From assembly GCF_003025035.1 (NCBI RefSeq), contig NZ_PYJN01000016.1, forward strand, positions 124,001 through 188,000: DNA of 64,000 nt. Direction: 5' to 3'. The position numbers and the translations under genes were made by a program. The stretch comes from Rhizobium sp. SEMIA4064 (GTDB taxonomy: Bacteria > Pseudomonadota > Alphaproteobacteria > Rhizobiales > Rhizobiaceae). The notes beneath the pieces are model-generated. The model did no database searches. It was not told where the DNA came from and saw only the letters and a program-made list of their open reading frames with translations. This document shows positions 63,883 to 64,000 of this stretch, in pieces. Each line of letters opens with the position of its first letter. The stretch's first letter is position 1.

Positions 63883-64000
63883 ATGGTCAGAAAAAGCGTG
63901 AGGCATTCGAAAGAGCTGTTGTCGAGCGCAGACGAAGCCTTCCCCATCGAGATTCGATTGCGTAGGCTGAACGCCGGAATCAAAGTCTTTGTCGATTGGA
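63883..64000 (+). CDS. partial open frame at the right edge, unknown
   Basis: From ATG 63883 a 39-codon frame runs off the window (MVRKSVRHSKELL... to ...KVFVDW). It contains no stop, but there is no clear ribosome binding site and no recognisable motif. Frames on the other strand are also open over short stretches, so this is tentative. Confidence 0.3.
   Translation, partial: MVRKSVRHSKELLSSADEAFPIEIRLRRLNAGIKVFVDW

Noticed and set aside
1-64000. CRISPR array, insertion sequences, prophage, rRNA or tRNA genes
   Set aside because: No regularly spaced direct repeats, transposase or integrase motifs, or tRNA-like cloverleaf with a T-arm were found by reading both strands; a dedicated tRNA search would settle the last point.

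Overview
The window reads as a stretch of core chromosome from an alphaproteobacterium of the Rhizobiaceae (Rhizobium/Agrobacterium/Sinorhizobium type). The reasons are the high-GC, densely packed coding on both strands; a malic enzyme fused to a phosphotransacetylase-like domain; the rpiA-DUF2059-gor block; a class II DAHP synthase; rhizobial families such as Usg, DUF1289, DUF2059, DUF2270 and TIGR02281-type aspartic proteases; and a composite palindromic intergenic repeat of the kind known from rhizobia. I see no rRNA, tRNA, insertion sequence, prophage or CRISPR array. Base and codon use look uniform, with no obvious genomic island.

Layout. 1-9.5 kb: a metallophosphoesterase cut by the left edge, a glycerophosphodiesterase, malic enzyme, a secreted DUF2865-like protein, an ankyrin protein, a TolB-like propeller and NAD synthetase. 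9.7-13.4 kb: an LTA-synthase-like phosphoglycerol transferase, a DUF1003 membrane protein, a RHH/RelE toxin-antitoxin pair with its own promoter and dyad, and a GFA protein. 13.5-20.1 kb: DAHP synthase, glutathione reductase, DUF2059 and rpiA on the minus strand; phosphoglycolate phosphatase and a TPR/aspartic-protease protein on the plus strand. 20.3-27.9 kb: an L,D-transpeptidase, class II fumarase, a palindromic repeat, class I fumarase, a GGDEF protein and a PNPOx-like flavoprotein.

28-44 kb: a divergent alpha/beta-hydrolase/MarR pair, LtrA, DUF971, molybdenum cofactor genes (moaA, then mobA-mobB) interrupted by a chemoreceptor and a DMT transporter, a very Q/P/A-rich OmpA-family protein, a polar amino-acid ABC system (binding protein plus two permeases, no ATPase here), usg and DUF2270. 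44-52.8 kb: a TPR-methyltransferase, a GST-ArsR-SRPBCC operon behind a perfect 26-bp palindrome, an SsuD-like monooxygenase, a beta-hydroxyacid dehydrogenase, an Lrp regulator, a coupled SNase-uracil glycosylase pair, an orphan membrane histidine kinase and DgkA. 53-64 kb: divergent cobT/cobS, a chain of cobS, DUF1289 and an aspartic protease, a DMT transporter, a GNAT enzyme, a FolC-type ligase with an ABC-2 exporter, a candidate small RNA, two DUF1801 proteins, an extensin-like lipoprotein and a partial ORF at the right edge.

Functionally the window is mostly housekeeping: C4 metabolism (malic enzyme and two unrelated fumarases), NAD, B12, Moco, aromatic and folate pathways, plus envelope remodelling and small stress or regulatory modules. 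I found no clearly new multi-gene system. The items most worth testing are the orphan terminator/candidate sRNA near 60.9 kb, the 26-bp palindrome at 44.9 kb, the composite repeat between the two fumarases, the overlapping cobS-DUF1289-protease chain and the repeat-bearing OmpA protein. Many starts were moved inward from the longest ORF because a Shine-Dalgarno sequence, a signal peptide or family length favours the inner start; such choices are stated in each entry.
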